From contig CM021318.1 in NCBI GenBank assembly GCA_010645155.1, positions 10,653,331-10,717,330 of the forward strand: 64,000 nt of DNA, given 5' to 3'. A program made the translations under genes and the position numbers. Shown piece after piece: positions 36,469 through 48,409 of this stretch. Origin of the DNA: Tigriopus japonicus. Lineage: Eukaryota; Arthropoda; Copepoda; Harpacticoida; Harpacticidae. Below the pieces are notes generated by a model. The model saw nothing but the letters and a program-made list of their open reading frames with translations, had not been told where the DNA came from and searched no databases. Positions within the stretch are counted from its first letter, which is position 1; each line of letters opens with the position of its first letter.

Positions 36469-39196
36469 GGTCTAAAACGGGCCTAATAGAAGGATACATC
36501 AAATGTACTCCGATTCATGGGATGGGACCTGTTGCCAAGACGGGTCTTTTTAACTCACCCCTGTTATGGGTACTTTGTACTCTTGGCTCTGAGCGCTAAG
36601 AAAGGCACCATAAACGATGTATACAATGCTTCTCGGTGGTTGGCTTTTCTCGAAGGACCCTAAAGATGCGATCTGTCTCTATCGGGCGCACTTCAAGCGT
36701 CAAATGCCAGTCAGGGTGAAGAAGTCGTGGATGAATAGTTCGTACGCCCGTTGTCTACCCATTTTACAGGGTGGTGCTCTTGGGGTTCTCGCTTTCTCTT
36801 TTCAATATCAGTTAGATCTTGATTGTGACTTGAGTCTCATCCACCTCTTTGTGGCCCTGTAGCCATTCGTCGAACAAGAAAAATTAACTGCTTCTTCTGC
36901 TAGTATCGCTACTACTTCTTCGACGACGACTTCGTCTTCAACTTCGTCAAACTGACCACGTTTTACGAGAGTAGAGAGATTTAAGGGTCGGGGGCAAGAA
37001 ATCTCTTTCCAAGATGAATGGCACTTGACTCGATTTTAAGTAGCTTCTTCCTCTCTTTCCACCCCCCGGAAACGTTGCGGGAATCGTCTTTCCTCAACAG
37101 GATCTCACCGGATCTCACGAATAAAAAGATGTAACAAAACCTGCATGCGTAGCAATGTTGGCGTGAACGGAGTAGCACACTTCATATATGTTTGTGAAGA
37201 CTCTTTTCGTATGTGAACGTACGATCTGCGACTGACATAGTTCGTCCTCGAGTCTCGAGCCTCAATCCTCGGTCCTTCCTCGCTCTCCATCATCAAGAAA
37301 GTAGTGGTCCCTGTGAAAGCCAGGAGGAGCCACGAGTCGGTTGCGCTACGTTCCAAACACTTCAGGATCACTTAATACAAGGAGACCCTATATGTGTATG
37401 TCGGGTGTAAAGATAGCTGCCGTGTGAAACGGCATTGAATTTCGAGGGTTGCCTTGCTTTCTTTACATACTTATAAAGAGCACCTATACAATAGCTTTCC
37501 CAAAGTGTTCTTTTTTGGGAGAGTTCTCACTTGTACTTGGCGAAGCATTGTTAATATGTAGCGATTAACATGATTAGCCTTGGTTTATCTTTTCTCTAAT
37601 TGAGAGTGATATTTATATGCTTTATTGCGATACTTCCTTCAAAAAAGTGTTTTTTATAGATATGGAGAGAGTACTCTCTAAAAATAGAACATCGCTTCCA
37701 TGAATCCTGCTGATGCAAGAGTTGCTTTTATTGCATGTTCTATCAAAAAAGGCAGCTGCTCTTTTATAGTGTATTTTGCAACGGTTCAAAGACGGTTCTG
37801 ATCATTAAAATTGACTTTATCATCATTGAATGTCTAACCGGAATGACCTTTTGGACGATAACACTCCGTGGAAAATCTAATAGGCAATAAAAGTTGCCCA
37901 AAATGGCGACCAATTTGGTTAAACTTGTTAATCGAGAACAAATGTTATTGACAAACAAATTGATTTGGACTATGTCGCTCCAACTAAAGTCTCCGAAGTG
38001 ATTTTAACCAAAAAACTGAGATAATTGATTTGCCTTAGAAAGGTATTTACTAACTAACCACTGATCGAAACAGCACTCAGACTAACGTGTTTTGGAACTA
38101 GAGAAGCATCTAAAAATGCCCCTTTTTATCTATGAAGATATCTTTCGATTCAAACTGGTTTTGAAGCTCCTTATCTTCCTAAATATGTGACAACGGTATC
38201 TTGGTATTTGGCTAAACCGAATCCGTCTTAAAGTACTGTACCTGAAATGTTGGTTTTGGCTGCAAGCGATGTTTCCAATTTAAACGATTTTCAGGTTTCT
38301 ATTTGTCACCAATGTCAATAAACATGCCATTTTTCACAGCCAAATAAGTGCGATTTTGCAAACAAATGCAATACAACGGGAAAGCTATAGATTCCTGTTC
38401 AAACATGCTCAAAATACAAAATTTTGTTATGTTTTAGATATTGCATCTACGCCAACCTTTTTTGAAAAGCGTGTTTAAAGATACAAACAAACCGACGTAA
38501 GTTGGGTCAATCAAAAGTGATACGAAGCAAACTTGAATGAAGTTCCGAAAGATCTCACTAAAAGACGTCTGTCTTATGTTGCCTTTTAATTTAACAAACC
38601 GATATGGGAATAAAACATTTGCCTTCATCTGCTGACGGCAAATGCCAAGAGTTTTTAACTCTTTCTCTTTCGATGATTTTGAATATTCTTGACAAGCTCA
38701 ACCTTATACTTGCTAATGGTGTGGACCGAATTCAAAATTTTGCAGAGAAACTGCCAGATTATTTCGATTGTTTCTGCAACAGAATAAGGCCACTGTGGCT
38801 AAAATAATTGATTTAACACGTCACAAGGAGACGTTTCCTCTTTTCGAATGTTGACAATTGACTGATCATTATCCTTACCAATGTGCAAAATAAAAAGAGC
38901 TTTCTAAAGCTTCTGATCCACATTATTTTGAATGAAAATGAGGCTCAAACATCGAATCGAAGTAACAGTGTTTGCATGTCAAGACAAAATCTTATCGAAA
39001 TTCATACGTTCAGTGTGAAACAAAGATTTTTTAAATGCAGTGACAACGTTCACACCCGCAGTAAAGTACGTAACTTCTTTCACGCAACAAAAACATCCTT
39101 GTATTACAAAATTAGAAGCTTATTAGTGCTGTAATTATTTGGACGTCTTAAACAAAATGAATTACCAAAAAACTATACTTTTTGCCCTTTATTATA

Positions 39197-39257
39197 ACCT
39201 TTTTTTTTGGGGGGGGGGCGGATTTTTCAATACTGCTACAAAGAAATGGGATTCCCT
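39197..39257 (+). repeat. dispersed G-run element, copy 1
   Basis: A T-run and a G-run followed by CGGATTTTTCAATACTGCTA and ending in GGGATTCCCTG. The same block occurs inverted at about 49806-49870, with only a few mismatches over about 60 nt. Confidence 0.7.
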
Positions 39258-40954
39258 GTAAAGAGTATGGTCATTAGTATAGTTTCAATAATTGATGTTT
39301 ATATGAAATTTGATCTACCAATGAGTAACTGTTGGCTGATAATCATGAATTGCGCAAACTGCTGTATCTTGTACTGTGTATGTATGTGTCCGAATTACCT
39401 CACAATGGCAAAGCTTTGGGAATGTGCCTTTGAACGAGCTTCTATAAAAAAAAACCATTCTTTTCACGACAAAAATTTTTGATGTCCCGAGTGCGTATTT
39501 TCCTTTGAATTTCATATTATCTAGCTTAATGGCTCTTTTAGCTTCTAGGCATTTTTAAAGCAATTATTTGGGGGAGCTTTTTAACTTTTTTTCTGAGCCA
39601 CATAAAATTTAGTAAATATTTAGATCAAATTAGAATTCAGCAAAAGGCACGAGAGAATCCAAATAATTTGGCGCAGTTTTTCAATTAATGCTCATTCAAA
39701 AGAAGCTTTAAAGTTGCTTAACATCCCATTCAAAAAAAGGCTACTCGGCGAGCAAAAAATCGCATGTTTTCTTCCAGAATACATATATTGATTTTGTGTT
39801 CATTTCTTTAAGTCTTCATAAACTAACAGAAATGAACAAAACAAGAGGTGTTCAGATATCTTACAAGTAAATTTAGCAAAGAATTTTATAATACCATGAG
39901 GTAAATTCTGCGACATTGCCTTTCAATATGAATTGCTCTCAAATGCTTGTGGAAAATGAAGTTGACCTCTCCGATTCAGATTGATTACCTGCAAATCTGT
40001 AGGTCAAAGAGATACCTAAAGTCACAAATTTTTTTTATTTTTTTGGAACCAAAGTTTCATGTTTACTCTGCAAGCACAAAATAATCACAACCGTTTAAAA
40101 TGCTTAAGAAAAACTATTTGAATGAAGTATTGCCCTCTTTCAAATCAAGACTTTAGAAATTAAAACCACATCAAACAAATTTTCTCATGTTGTAGCTGTT
40201 CTTGTTGTTTTTGTTGTTGTTTGGGTTCTTTGCTGCATAATGGGGTTTCAATATGGGTTGCAAATTTTATGAAAATGCATTCAATTTCTTTTTTTCAGAT
40301 TTTTGTGTTCTACTTTTGTTGAGTTCAAGGATTTGTTGATATGGTCAAATCCTCGGCCATTTGAAACAAGTTTTGATCCGTATAACATTGGTTGCATTAG
40401 TTTTATCTTTTGTGGTTTTGTCCTTGTCTGTTGATTTTGTGTCTTGATTTGGCGTCATGGTCGTACCGTGTTTAACGTTGGTGAGTTAAGTTTAGGCCAT
40501 ACCCTTTTTATCATTTTCTTACCTTATCTCCACCTAATTTTATTATGTTTTATTCTTATGAATCCTATGTATTCTTTTTATCCGAAATAGAAACCGTTTA
40601 AACATTAAAGACGCGTTAAAGACTACCGCATAGCACCTAAGAGATCAGAGCCAAAGTAACAAGTCTTTTTGTAAGTGTCATGTTCTCGCTTTACGCCATA
40701 ATATTTGTGAAGAAAAAAAACACCTGACTTTATATTTCAAGAACAAATTGCCAAATTTAAAACTACAAAGCTTTTTTGTTTTCATGTTTCTATCAAGCCT
40801 GGCTGTTGCCATCATGACCCTTAATTTCATAACTTTGAACTTGCTTTGAACTTTCTATTTATTATATTTTCTTAGTACATTATTTGGTATTATTGAGCAT
40901 TTTTTGGCAATATTTGCAGTTTTATCGTGAATTTTTATTTCCTGATTTTATTAT

Positions 40955-41081
40955 CAGGGCCGCCAAATTTTGTTAAAATATTTTTGAAATTATGTAAATG
41001 AATCGGATAATTTGGTAATTTTACTTCAATTTTGGACAAATATTTTTTTTGTTTCACATTTTTGAATATTTGGTGGCCCTG
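40955..41081. mobile_element. MITE-like element, 127 nt
   Basis: The ends are inverted repeats: CAGGGCCGCCAAAT on the left and, reverse-complemented, CAGGGCCACCAAAT on the right. CAGGG-type ends recall hAT-derived MITEs. I see no clean 8-nt target duplication, so age or a different class is possible. Confidence 0.55.
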
Positions 41082-41427
41082 GTACTTATTACTGTAGGAA
41101 TCAATCGGTTGTTAATATTTTTTCAATAAGAAATACATAATTTACTTAATATGTTTTTTAGATAGTATCTCCATTATTTGGGTTTCTTTTTTGTGTTTTC
41201 TCAATTCTAATTCTCCGGTAATTCATACATAATTTTAGTGTCAAAGTGGCTATGGGAATTCGATCACATGGAAAAACTAAAAGCAACAAAGAAAACTTGA
41301 ATACAAGACCCTTCCAAGTTTTTCCAATTGTTTTGTACACCCTATGCCAATCGTTAATTGGAATTTCTAGTCATTTTCATTTTTGTCAAATGTTGTAAAT
41401 ACGGCTGGTATATTTTACTATTTAATC

Positions 41428-41716
41428 CTAGTGGGCTAGCAGAGAAATGACGCTCCAAAAATATTAGTGAGCCACCAAGCCTGCATTGTGTGCAATGGGA
41501 TTTGATGTTGAACAGGCTAAGTTACGTGATGCAAAACCAGATCTTGTGTATTCAGGGAGTCGGTAGCAAAATTGCTTATTTAACTGCTTTGGTCGAACAA
41601 GAGCAATCCACAATTCATTTAGGCACTTGGCATCCTTGCTGCCGGACTACTGAAGCATGTTCAAAACAAATCTCCACTGGATGAACTGAAGTGACATTTC
41701 TCTGTTAGCCCTCTAG
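41428..41716. mobile_element. MITE with about 24-nt TIRs and TTAATC target duplication
   Basis: The left end CTAGTGGGCTAGCAGAGAAA and the reverse complement of the right end CTAGAGGGCTAACAGAGAAA match at 18 of 20 positions. TTAATC is found directly outside both ends (41422-41427 and 41717-41722), as expected for a 6-nt target-site duplication. At 289 nt it has no transposase frame. Confidence 0.72.
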
Positions 41717-42941
41717 TTAATCCAATCCAATAAATGTGCCGAGGGGCACTTCAAACTCTATGAATATGTCTTCGTTCTGTTTCATTGTTGGCACTGGGCA
41801 GGCAGTGATGAATCGAAAGCCCTTGTGGCCGAAAAAAGTACTGCCGAAATTTCGCTTTCAATTTCGTTTATTCCTACCGAAACTGAAAGCAGCCATGCAC
41901 TACTAGGATTTAGGAATGCTGTTTTGGAGGAAAGAGTATTTCTTTACCAGATGATTTAAAAGAAACGGAACTTCTAATTATATCTTCTATAGCTCGTGAT
42001 TGAAACCATTTATGAACCTAACTTTGATTGGATATGCTTGGCCAAACAATTGGCTCGAAGAGTTCACCATCTAAGCGACGACGATATTTCCCGTGAAGGG
42101 TCATTTTTAAAAACGTTCGTGACTCGGATTTTTTCTCCCCTCTGAAGCTAAAATCGAAAATAAACCGACCTGAAGGAAAAAAAACATATTCATTTTAAAA
42201 ATTGTTATCTGCCATATCTGCCACGTCTTTTTGAGCTTCATATATTTTTTGTGAGATCAACCATTTCCGAGTTACGGACATGGTTGCCTGTTCCGTTACT
42301 TATGAGTCCCCCGGTAGAATTAAAAACCAATTCAACAACATAATTCAGATTTCTTTCTTCAATTCGTTATTTGGTCTACATTCGTTAGTCAGCTTGTTCC
42401 GGTTTTGGTTTCGGTTAGCCCTCTTTTGGCCGAAACTTTCGGTTTCAATTAAGAGCTTGTGCGGATTTATAATTGTTCAAGAGCTATTTATAGGTCTTTC
42501 TTGGTTTCGATCAGTAAAGCTTCAGAACAAATGCATAAGTAGAGGATAAAAATTACCCCCTAAACATACCCTAGAGCGTTGGGGAGACTTAAATGAAAGT
42601 GGGATGTTGAAACATGTCAAAGTCATTGAGATTGACATTCACTAATACCGAATTCGTTTGCCAGTTTTGGCATAATTTGCAAGGGATGTTCAGAGGAATA
42701 TGGCTCAAGATCTGTTTCTTCATCACTCACTTAATCCCACCTCACGTAATACAAATCCCCCACTACTCGTTGATTAATCTTTGATTTCTGTGGTCGAGAT
42801 GCTGAAAACTGAGTGTTTTTTAGTTGGTTTTGCTCTGCAATTCTCCAAAAATGCGATTTAATTGTTTTATTTCTTTTTAATGCTCTTTTTGTAAGCCTTT
42901 TTCAATACAACGGAATGATCATGAGCACCAAATATTCTCTT

Positions 42942-44298
42942 TTACTTTTCAACATTGTCTGTTTTTTCCGGAATTGGGAAATAAACTTGCATCTCCTTTT
43001 CGTACAAGTCAATATCTTTTTCCATGAAAAGACAAAAGATGACCCGGTCCACCTGGAAATAACCACATTTTTATTGATCCACGTCAGAAAATGACCGCAA
43101 CTTTTGGCTAACCTTGTCAGAGTTTTTCTCAAGAAATTCACGGACCGTCCTCAAAGCCACGGGACAAGCATTTTCAGACGAGTATCCATACACGCCCGTG
43201 CTGATGCAAGGAAATGCCTAAATAAATTCAAAAATTGCCAAATTTGTAAATGTCCTTGAAACCGAGAGGAAATAGTCTTACAATGGATCTCAGGTTATTC
43301 TTAACCATCAATTCGAGTGACTTTTGATAGCAGCTCCTGAGCGCGTCTGGTTTTTCTCCAATCGGACCCACCGTGTGAATTACATCTGAAGAAAAAAGCC
43401 CATTGAATGACCTATCAATCATTTATCAGTTGTTGTAATAACTCACATTTCGCGGGGAGCTTATATCCACCCGTAATCTTTGCCTGACCCGTTTCACACC
43501 CTTGGAGCGTTTTACACTCACTCAACAAGTTCTCACCAGCTGCCCGATGAATGGCTCCATCGACTTGAACACAACATTCAAACACGATTAATCATGTGTA
43601 TATGAAGGCTATTATTACCTTCGATATATTCTTTTTACCCCCTCCTCCGCCCAAAAGCGATTTGTTGGCCGCATTGACAATGGCGTCAATGCCCAAATTT
43701 GTAATATCCCCTTGATAGATCGATACTTGTCCGGAGAAATCGGGCTCCGTGTCCAAACATCGCTTCCGATCCTCATCAGAGAGCAGCTTACTCAATTGGG
43801 CATATTTGGCCTTGAAATACACATTCCAAGGCGGAATTTCCGATATCAATTTGGCTCTCTTCTCGGCCAGAAGTTTGATGTGATCTTCCTCGGACATGGA
43901 TTCCATCTTGGCTGAAAAAGAACGGCAAAAGCAATGAATCAAGACCCTCTTTCTTTCTGTGAGGATGGATTGAATCGATTTATCCTTGGTAGAACGAGAG
44001 TACCTTTTTCGGCTTTCCAACCCGGCATTTTGTCGGACGAGGATTGACAGCCCGTAGAATGAAAGTTTCGAGACAGGACACGTTCCAATAAAGGTTGCTT
44101 GACTAGAAAAGGCCGTGAACCGGACCAATTACGAGGTTGGAGGACGTTGAGTGAGATCGGGATTGTTGTGGAGAAAACAGGAGGGATTGGAGTGACGTCA
44201 GCGCTGAAGCGACCATTTAATGAATTAGGTACGGAATTTATCAAGTGACGGGACTGGGATAATCCTCTAGGCGTGATGGATTGAAGTCTGTAAAGCAT
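42942..44298 (-). CDS. MACROD1: MACROD1-type O-acetyl-ADP-ribose / mono-ADP-ribose hydrolase
   Basis: Macro-domain enzyme that removes ADP-ribose from acidic residues and deacetylates O-acetyl-ADP-ribose. Six exons: 44298-44004, 43911-43639, 43563-43447, 43385-43282, 43217-43113, 43052-42942; introns are 60-92 nt and all phases fit, giving 334 residues. The N-terminal exon ([19 protein letters not shown]) is basic, hydroxylated and acid-free, like a mitochondrial presequence, as in human MACROD1. The macro domain starts at about residue 157 with [20 protein letters not shown], then [16 protein letters not shown] (ribose/diphosphate loop), [30 protein letters not shown] (second loop) and [17 protein letters not shown]. 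An in-frame ATG 13 codons upstream (44337) could also be used, and Met codons at the start of exon 2 could give a shorter cytosolic form. AATAAA lies at 42871-42866. Confidence 0.93.
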
Positions 44299-44991
44299 GA
44301 CGGTTTTATTGGAGAGTATTACGATGGACATGTACAAACAACCTCGAGCTAGGTCTTGGTAACGTTTTGGGCATGTGGAGCAAGTTCATTAGCCTGGAGA
44401 GAGCAAAACACCGCTAGATGGCGCTGAATAACAAAGTTTGGAAATGTTCTTAAATTTATTTGCAAAACGAACGCACCTTTAACAATCAACCAAAAATGCC
44501 TTCAGCTGTCTTCTATGTGTGATTTATCTAGAACTCTCGCCCAACTCCCTCAATTAGTCAGTACATTGAGATTTTTTTATTTGATGCTGGAATTCACATA
44601 CGACCCGGGCATACATGTTTATGTTTATATCATGTTTATCACAACAGCTTGCTCGTAATCAAATTTAAGTTCACCAAGTTTCATAACGTAATGTTATCCT
44701 AAAAATTGAAGCAGTTAAAAAACGGCACAGGAAAAAGTTAAAAATCACAACTATTCATCATATTCCTGCAAAACGAAGTCAATACACTGGTACTTATAAT
44801 TTACTCCATATCATATTAATACTCATAGCTATGTTAGCCACCCAAACCGCACTTTGCATCATTTCGTTCATCCCAGAAACTATCTCCATAAAAGAGTTGG
44901 AATAATATTTGTTTTCGTAAAAGTGGTCGAGTTTTGTTCGTTTCGTTCGTTCAAAGTCCATCAAGAATTCTTCCGAGTTGCTTCTCGAGCT

Positions 44992-45048
44992 GATGATGAT
45001 GATGACGATGATAATGATAATGATGATAATGATGATGATAGTGCCAGT
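44992..45048. repeat. GAT/AAT trinucleotide microsatellite
   Basis: A mixed run of GAT, GAC and AAT triplets of about 57 nt. No coding function is indicated. Confidence 0.8.
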
Positions 45049-45507
45049 GCTCCCTCCTTCCCCAAGTCCCAACCAGCCCAGGGAACAATTTTCCAAAGCT
45101 CATTTACTTCATAGACTGAATCATTAAAGGTAATGTGCCTTTACGCTATGGCTGTACTAAACGAGCTTCACGGCCAATCCGGCAGGATCAGCCCGTCCAA
45201 TCCATCCAACAATAACAAAGCCAAGCCTTCTCGTCGACCGTAAATCGGGCATTCTCGCTCCCGCTGAGCCTCCATTAAAGTGGCCAGGCCAGGGGGGTGT
45301 AAAGCGAGAACTTCCAACAGAAGAAGGTAGTTTCCTCCGTAATGAGCCCAAGCAGCTGAATCCGGCCCACTTGAGTTGCGAATCGATTACACTGCGCCTT
45401 TTACCCCTTGGGTTCTGGCCTTTCTAGCTCCGTTTCCCGTACTGTTTCGACTTGGGCAAACTTGGTGGAATCGGGCGCGCGTCATTAAAGGCGAGCGCGA
45501 GATTGAT

Positions 45508-45605
45508 GCTCGTCGTGGTTGTTGTACTAATCGTCGTCGTAGTCATCTTCCTCGTTGTCATCATTATCGTCGTCGTCGTCGTCGTTGTTGTAGTAGTTGT
45601 AGTTG
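45508..45605. repeat. GTC/GTT trinucleotide microsatellite upstream of the BTB gene
   Basis: Interrupted GTC, GTT and GTA triplets over about 100 nt, probably in the promoter or 5' UTR of the BTB gene. Confidence 0.8.
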
Positions 45606-45775
45606 AGTCAGAAGTAAGTAACATCAAACTCACAACATCCTCAGGAACGAACACGAAGGAAGGAAGGCCGTCGTCGCCAGTTCCCAGTCAGTCAATCAGT
45701 CGGTTCAATTCAGATTGTATGTGTGTATGTAGCTAGCTGGCTCGTCAGTCACAAAGCACGGATCAGCCCTCTCCT

Positions 45776-45836
45776 ATCATCATCATTATCATTATTATCG
45801 TCATTATCATCTGTACCGTCATTATCCTCATCATCT
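45776..45836. repeat. CAT/TAT trinucleotide microsatellite
   Basis: A run of CAT, TAT and CGT triplets about 210-270 nt before the BTB start codon. Confidence 0.75.
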
Positions 45837-46043
45837 AGGAGCTCGATCGAGTCGACCCATCGTCATTCGTGCTTTGACTCTGGACGGACAATCCACAAGT
45901 TCCACGCTCCTCGTGTGTGGTTGGCACAAAAGGCGTTCGTTCGTTGGTTCCAGCCTTCATCCTCCATTTCGGAATCTTGATTGGGTCATGTAGCCGGATT
46001 TGAATCGCTGAAACAGTGATCGAGATTGCCCTGGAACCCTTGG

Positions 46044-48409
46044 ATGGAAGATATCATGGCGACCAATACGCCCAGCACGCCCTCCACCCCGCCCGTTGAG
46101 GCCAAAGACAATAACGTAACGCCCAACAATAACGGTAATAGCGGCCAAAGCGGGAGTAGTCATCTAACCACGCCTCAACAAGGCGATGAACATTTCTGTC
46201 TCAAGTGGAACGATTATCAAGATAGCATTTTCCACACCCTGCAAGATCTCCGAGCCGACGAGGACTTTGTCGATGTGACGTTAGTGTGCGAGGGCACGCC
46301 TCTCCGAGCCCATCAATTGATGCTCTCGGCGTGTTCGGACTTTTTCAGAGAGATGCTCAAGAACTTGTCGCGACAGCGAGGGTTTCAAGCGCATCCTGTG
46401 ATTGTGTTATGGGACATTTCCGTCGAGGACATGAAGAAGGTCCTGAAGTTTATGTACAATGGCGAGGTCGAAGTGCCGCAAGCTCATCTCAATTTATTCT
46501 TGAGTGTGGCCGAAAAGCTGCGGGTTCGCGGTCTGTGTCAGAGTGGCGGCAAGACCACGCCCGAGCCACCCGGATCCCACCCGCCCAAGTCACCCTCGTC
46601 ACTCCCACCCTCACCCGCCAAATTCAATGATCACCCATCGAGTGAGGCGCATAGCTCAAAACGAATCAAGATTGAGGCCAATCTGGGCAATCACATCGAG
46701 ATTCGACAATGCTTGGCCTTAAAAGAAGAATCGGGGGCGGGGACCGGCTCACCCAAGGCCTCCACGTCCTTTCCCGATCCCAATGGTCCCGACGACTCGT
46801 TAAGTCGGTCGGTGGGCGGGTCAGAGGCGGATTTCTCCATGGGTGGGGAAGACAACGGCGATTCCGGACGAATGCCGTCTCAATTAATGGGTAAAAAGCC
46901 GATCATGGACGAGCTTCCTTCGATATTGGATAAAGTTAAAGGACGACTTTTGTTTCAGGCATGGCCAATCTAGCCGGTATGTCACCCTCGGGAAGTATGG
47001 ATCCAGCCACTGCCAAAGGTGAGGCGTTTACTTAGCAATATATTTTTTGCCCTTTTTGTCGTTATTTGAAATCGTAGAGAATTATCAAATATTTTTAAGT
47101 TCCCTTTCAAAACAACTTGGGTTTATTCGGCTCGTTATTTTGTTCCAATGTTTAATTAACTTCTCCAATTAATTACTCTGACAGAGAAGAAATTAATTGC
47201 GAATGGCCTTCAGCATTAAACGTCCGGTTGATGAACATTTGTCTGCACCGTACTGTATTCCCTCGAGAATCACGAATTGTCTGTGGGCGATTAAGCTCTT
47301 CTCTCTGCTCCATTATTCACACTTCTGAAAATGGAGAGAAAAAAATTGCATCAAACATTCTGCTAACTTAAGAAAACGAGGTAGCTTTAGCCTCAACAAA
47401 TTAGAATTGCTGGCAAACAAGTGCGGACTCCTTTTTGCGAGTCTATAAAAGTACCAGACAAGTGTGTGCAATCGTGTCACTCTGGGGACAATGAAGCAGC
47501 GAAGAATTCTTGGAGACTGAGACCCCATACTTCTTCCAGCTCCACGCCCGCACTTTCCAACCGTTCCGCCCATTCCATCAGTTTGGAGTCCGAACATGAG
47601 ACAACCTCAAACCAAGTGGCATCACCATCTAGCCATGAAATCTCGTGTGATATTCAATGAGCCTCAAGTGGAAGCCATGGAGGCCACATTTCGGATGAAT
47701 CCTTATTTGGGGGCCCATGATCGGCGACGGCTGATAGCACAAACGGGACTCACTGAACGTCAGATTCTGGTATGGTTTCAAAACCGAAGACGGAAAGAAA
47801 AAGGATTGATGTACGTGGGACCAACCACGTACACGGTGCATCGGCCTTCTCTTTAAGTGATGATGATGATGATCATTGTGTTGATCGCTATTCAACGTTA
47901 TGCAACCTTAATATCAAAATAAATTGGAATTTTTTGCCCAAACAAACTTTTATTGTTATCATTTACCTCCCGCGGAATATTCTTCCACACTGAGAGCCAA
48001 GGTTTAACCTGTTTCCACATTCATTACAGAGTTCTGGCGAAGGGCCATGGTGGGTATGAATATGCCCGGAGGCTCCGCGTTATCCAGTCCTAATCATAGT
48101 CCATCCACGCCCAAACCCTTCACAGGGGGATACGGGCCATATGGGGGTTATGGGGATGGGAGTTATGAATCCACTCGAAGACAGCGCTCCGTGTATTCAA
48201 GTCAACAAATCGCACAACTCGAGTCTTTCTTTCAAATGAATGAGTACATTGATGGCGATCGGAAACGGCATCTTTCACAACTGACCAATATTCCTGAGCT
48301 ACAAATCAAAGTTTGGTTTCAAAACCGCCGGCAAAAGAAGAAACGTGAATTGGAGGAATTTATCCAGCAACGAAGCAATCGGCCATCCCGTCATTCGAGA
48401 TACTCGTAA
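46044..48409 (+). CDS. BTB transcription factor with two alternative homeodomain 3' exons
   Basis: Common exons 46044-46890 and 46959-47018 encode the N-terminus; ATG 46044 (MEDIMATNTPS) follows an in-frame TGA at 46017. After a Ser/Thr/Asn-rich leader, residues of about 50-165 form a BTB domain of the arthropod TTK/Bab subgroup: HFCLKWNDYQDSIFHTLQDL, FVDVTLVCEGTPLRAHQLML, SACSDFFREML and FMYNGEVEVPQAHLNLFLSVAEKL. A Pro/Ser-rich linker with SSKRIKIEAN, a possible NLS, follows. Exon 2 adds MANLAGMSPSGSMDPATAK. Its phase-1 donor (47019) fits either 47540-47856 or 48030-48409. Both encode a homeodomain and their own stop, so the products are 407 and 428 residues. A sequence-specific nuclear regulator that dimerises through BTB is the likely role. 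The two-isoform model is inferred from phases and poly(A) signals, not from transcripts. Confidence 0.85.
47540..47856 (+). CDS. alternative terminal exon A, homeodomain
   Basis: The acceptor ACTTCTTCCAG (AG at 47538-47539) opens a frame in phase 1 that continues from exon 2. Residues 334-393 of isoform A form a 60-residue homeodomain without insertion: Arg5, Phe8, Met16, Phe20, Leu40, Trp48, Phe49, Gln50, Asn51 and Arg53 are at the canonical positions (recognition helix RQILVWFQNRRRKEKG). A 14-residue tail and a TAA follow, then AATAAA at 47918-47923, so this is a true last exon. The upstream part is Pro/His-rich. The homeodomain is divergent and I cannot place it in a class; Gln50 suggests TAAT-type sites. 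Confidence 0.82.
47918..47923 (+). terminator. poly(A) signal of BTB isoform A
   Basis: AATAAA 62 nt after the stop of exon A and about 110 nt before exon B. Confidence 0.7.
48030..48409 (+). CDS. alternative terminal exon B, homeodomain
   Basis: The acceptor CATTCATTACAG (AG at 48028-48029) again is phase 1. A Gly/Tyr-rich stretch (GGYGPYGGYGDGSYE) precedes a homeodomain at residues 351-410 of isoform B: Arg5, Tyr8, Leu16, Phe20, Gln44, Trp48, Phe49, Gln50, Asn51, Arg53, Lys55 and Lys57 (helix LQIKVWFQNRRQKKKREL). It ends in an Arg/Ser tail and TAA. AATAAA lies at 48763-48768. Exon A and B homeodomains differ clearly outside the core, so the duplication is not recent or was diverged quickly. 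Confidence 0.82.

Larger units (their letters stand above)
36469..42941. other. AT-rich gene-poor region with small mobile elements
   Basis: No gene is supported in 6.5 kb. The first few hundred bases must hold the SLC6 promoter. Identifiable items are two MITE-like elements (40955-41081 and 41428-41716), one copy of a G-run dispersed element (39197-39257) and AT-rich filler. The right end includes the 3' UTR of the MACROD gene, with AATAAA (- strand) at 42871-42866. Confidence 0.55.
44299..46043. other. divergent intergenic region and BTB-gene 5' UTR
   Basis: No gene is supported. It includes the promoter of the MACROD gene on the left and of the BTB gene on the right. Three microsatellite blocks occur: about 44992-45048 (GAT/AAT), 45508-45605 (GTC/GTT) and 45776-45836 (CAT/TAT). 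Confidence 0.6.

Noticed and set aside
47421..47660. Alternative frame upstream of homeodomain exon A with a Ser-rich protein-like reading
   Set aside because: It ends in a stop inside the homeodomain exon in another frame, while the phase-1 acceptor at 47539 opens the homeodomain frame directly.
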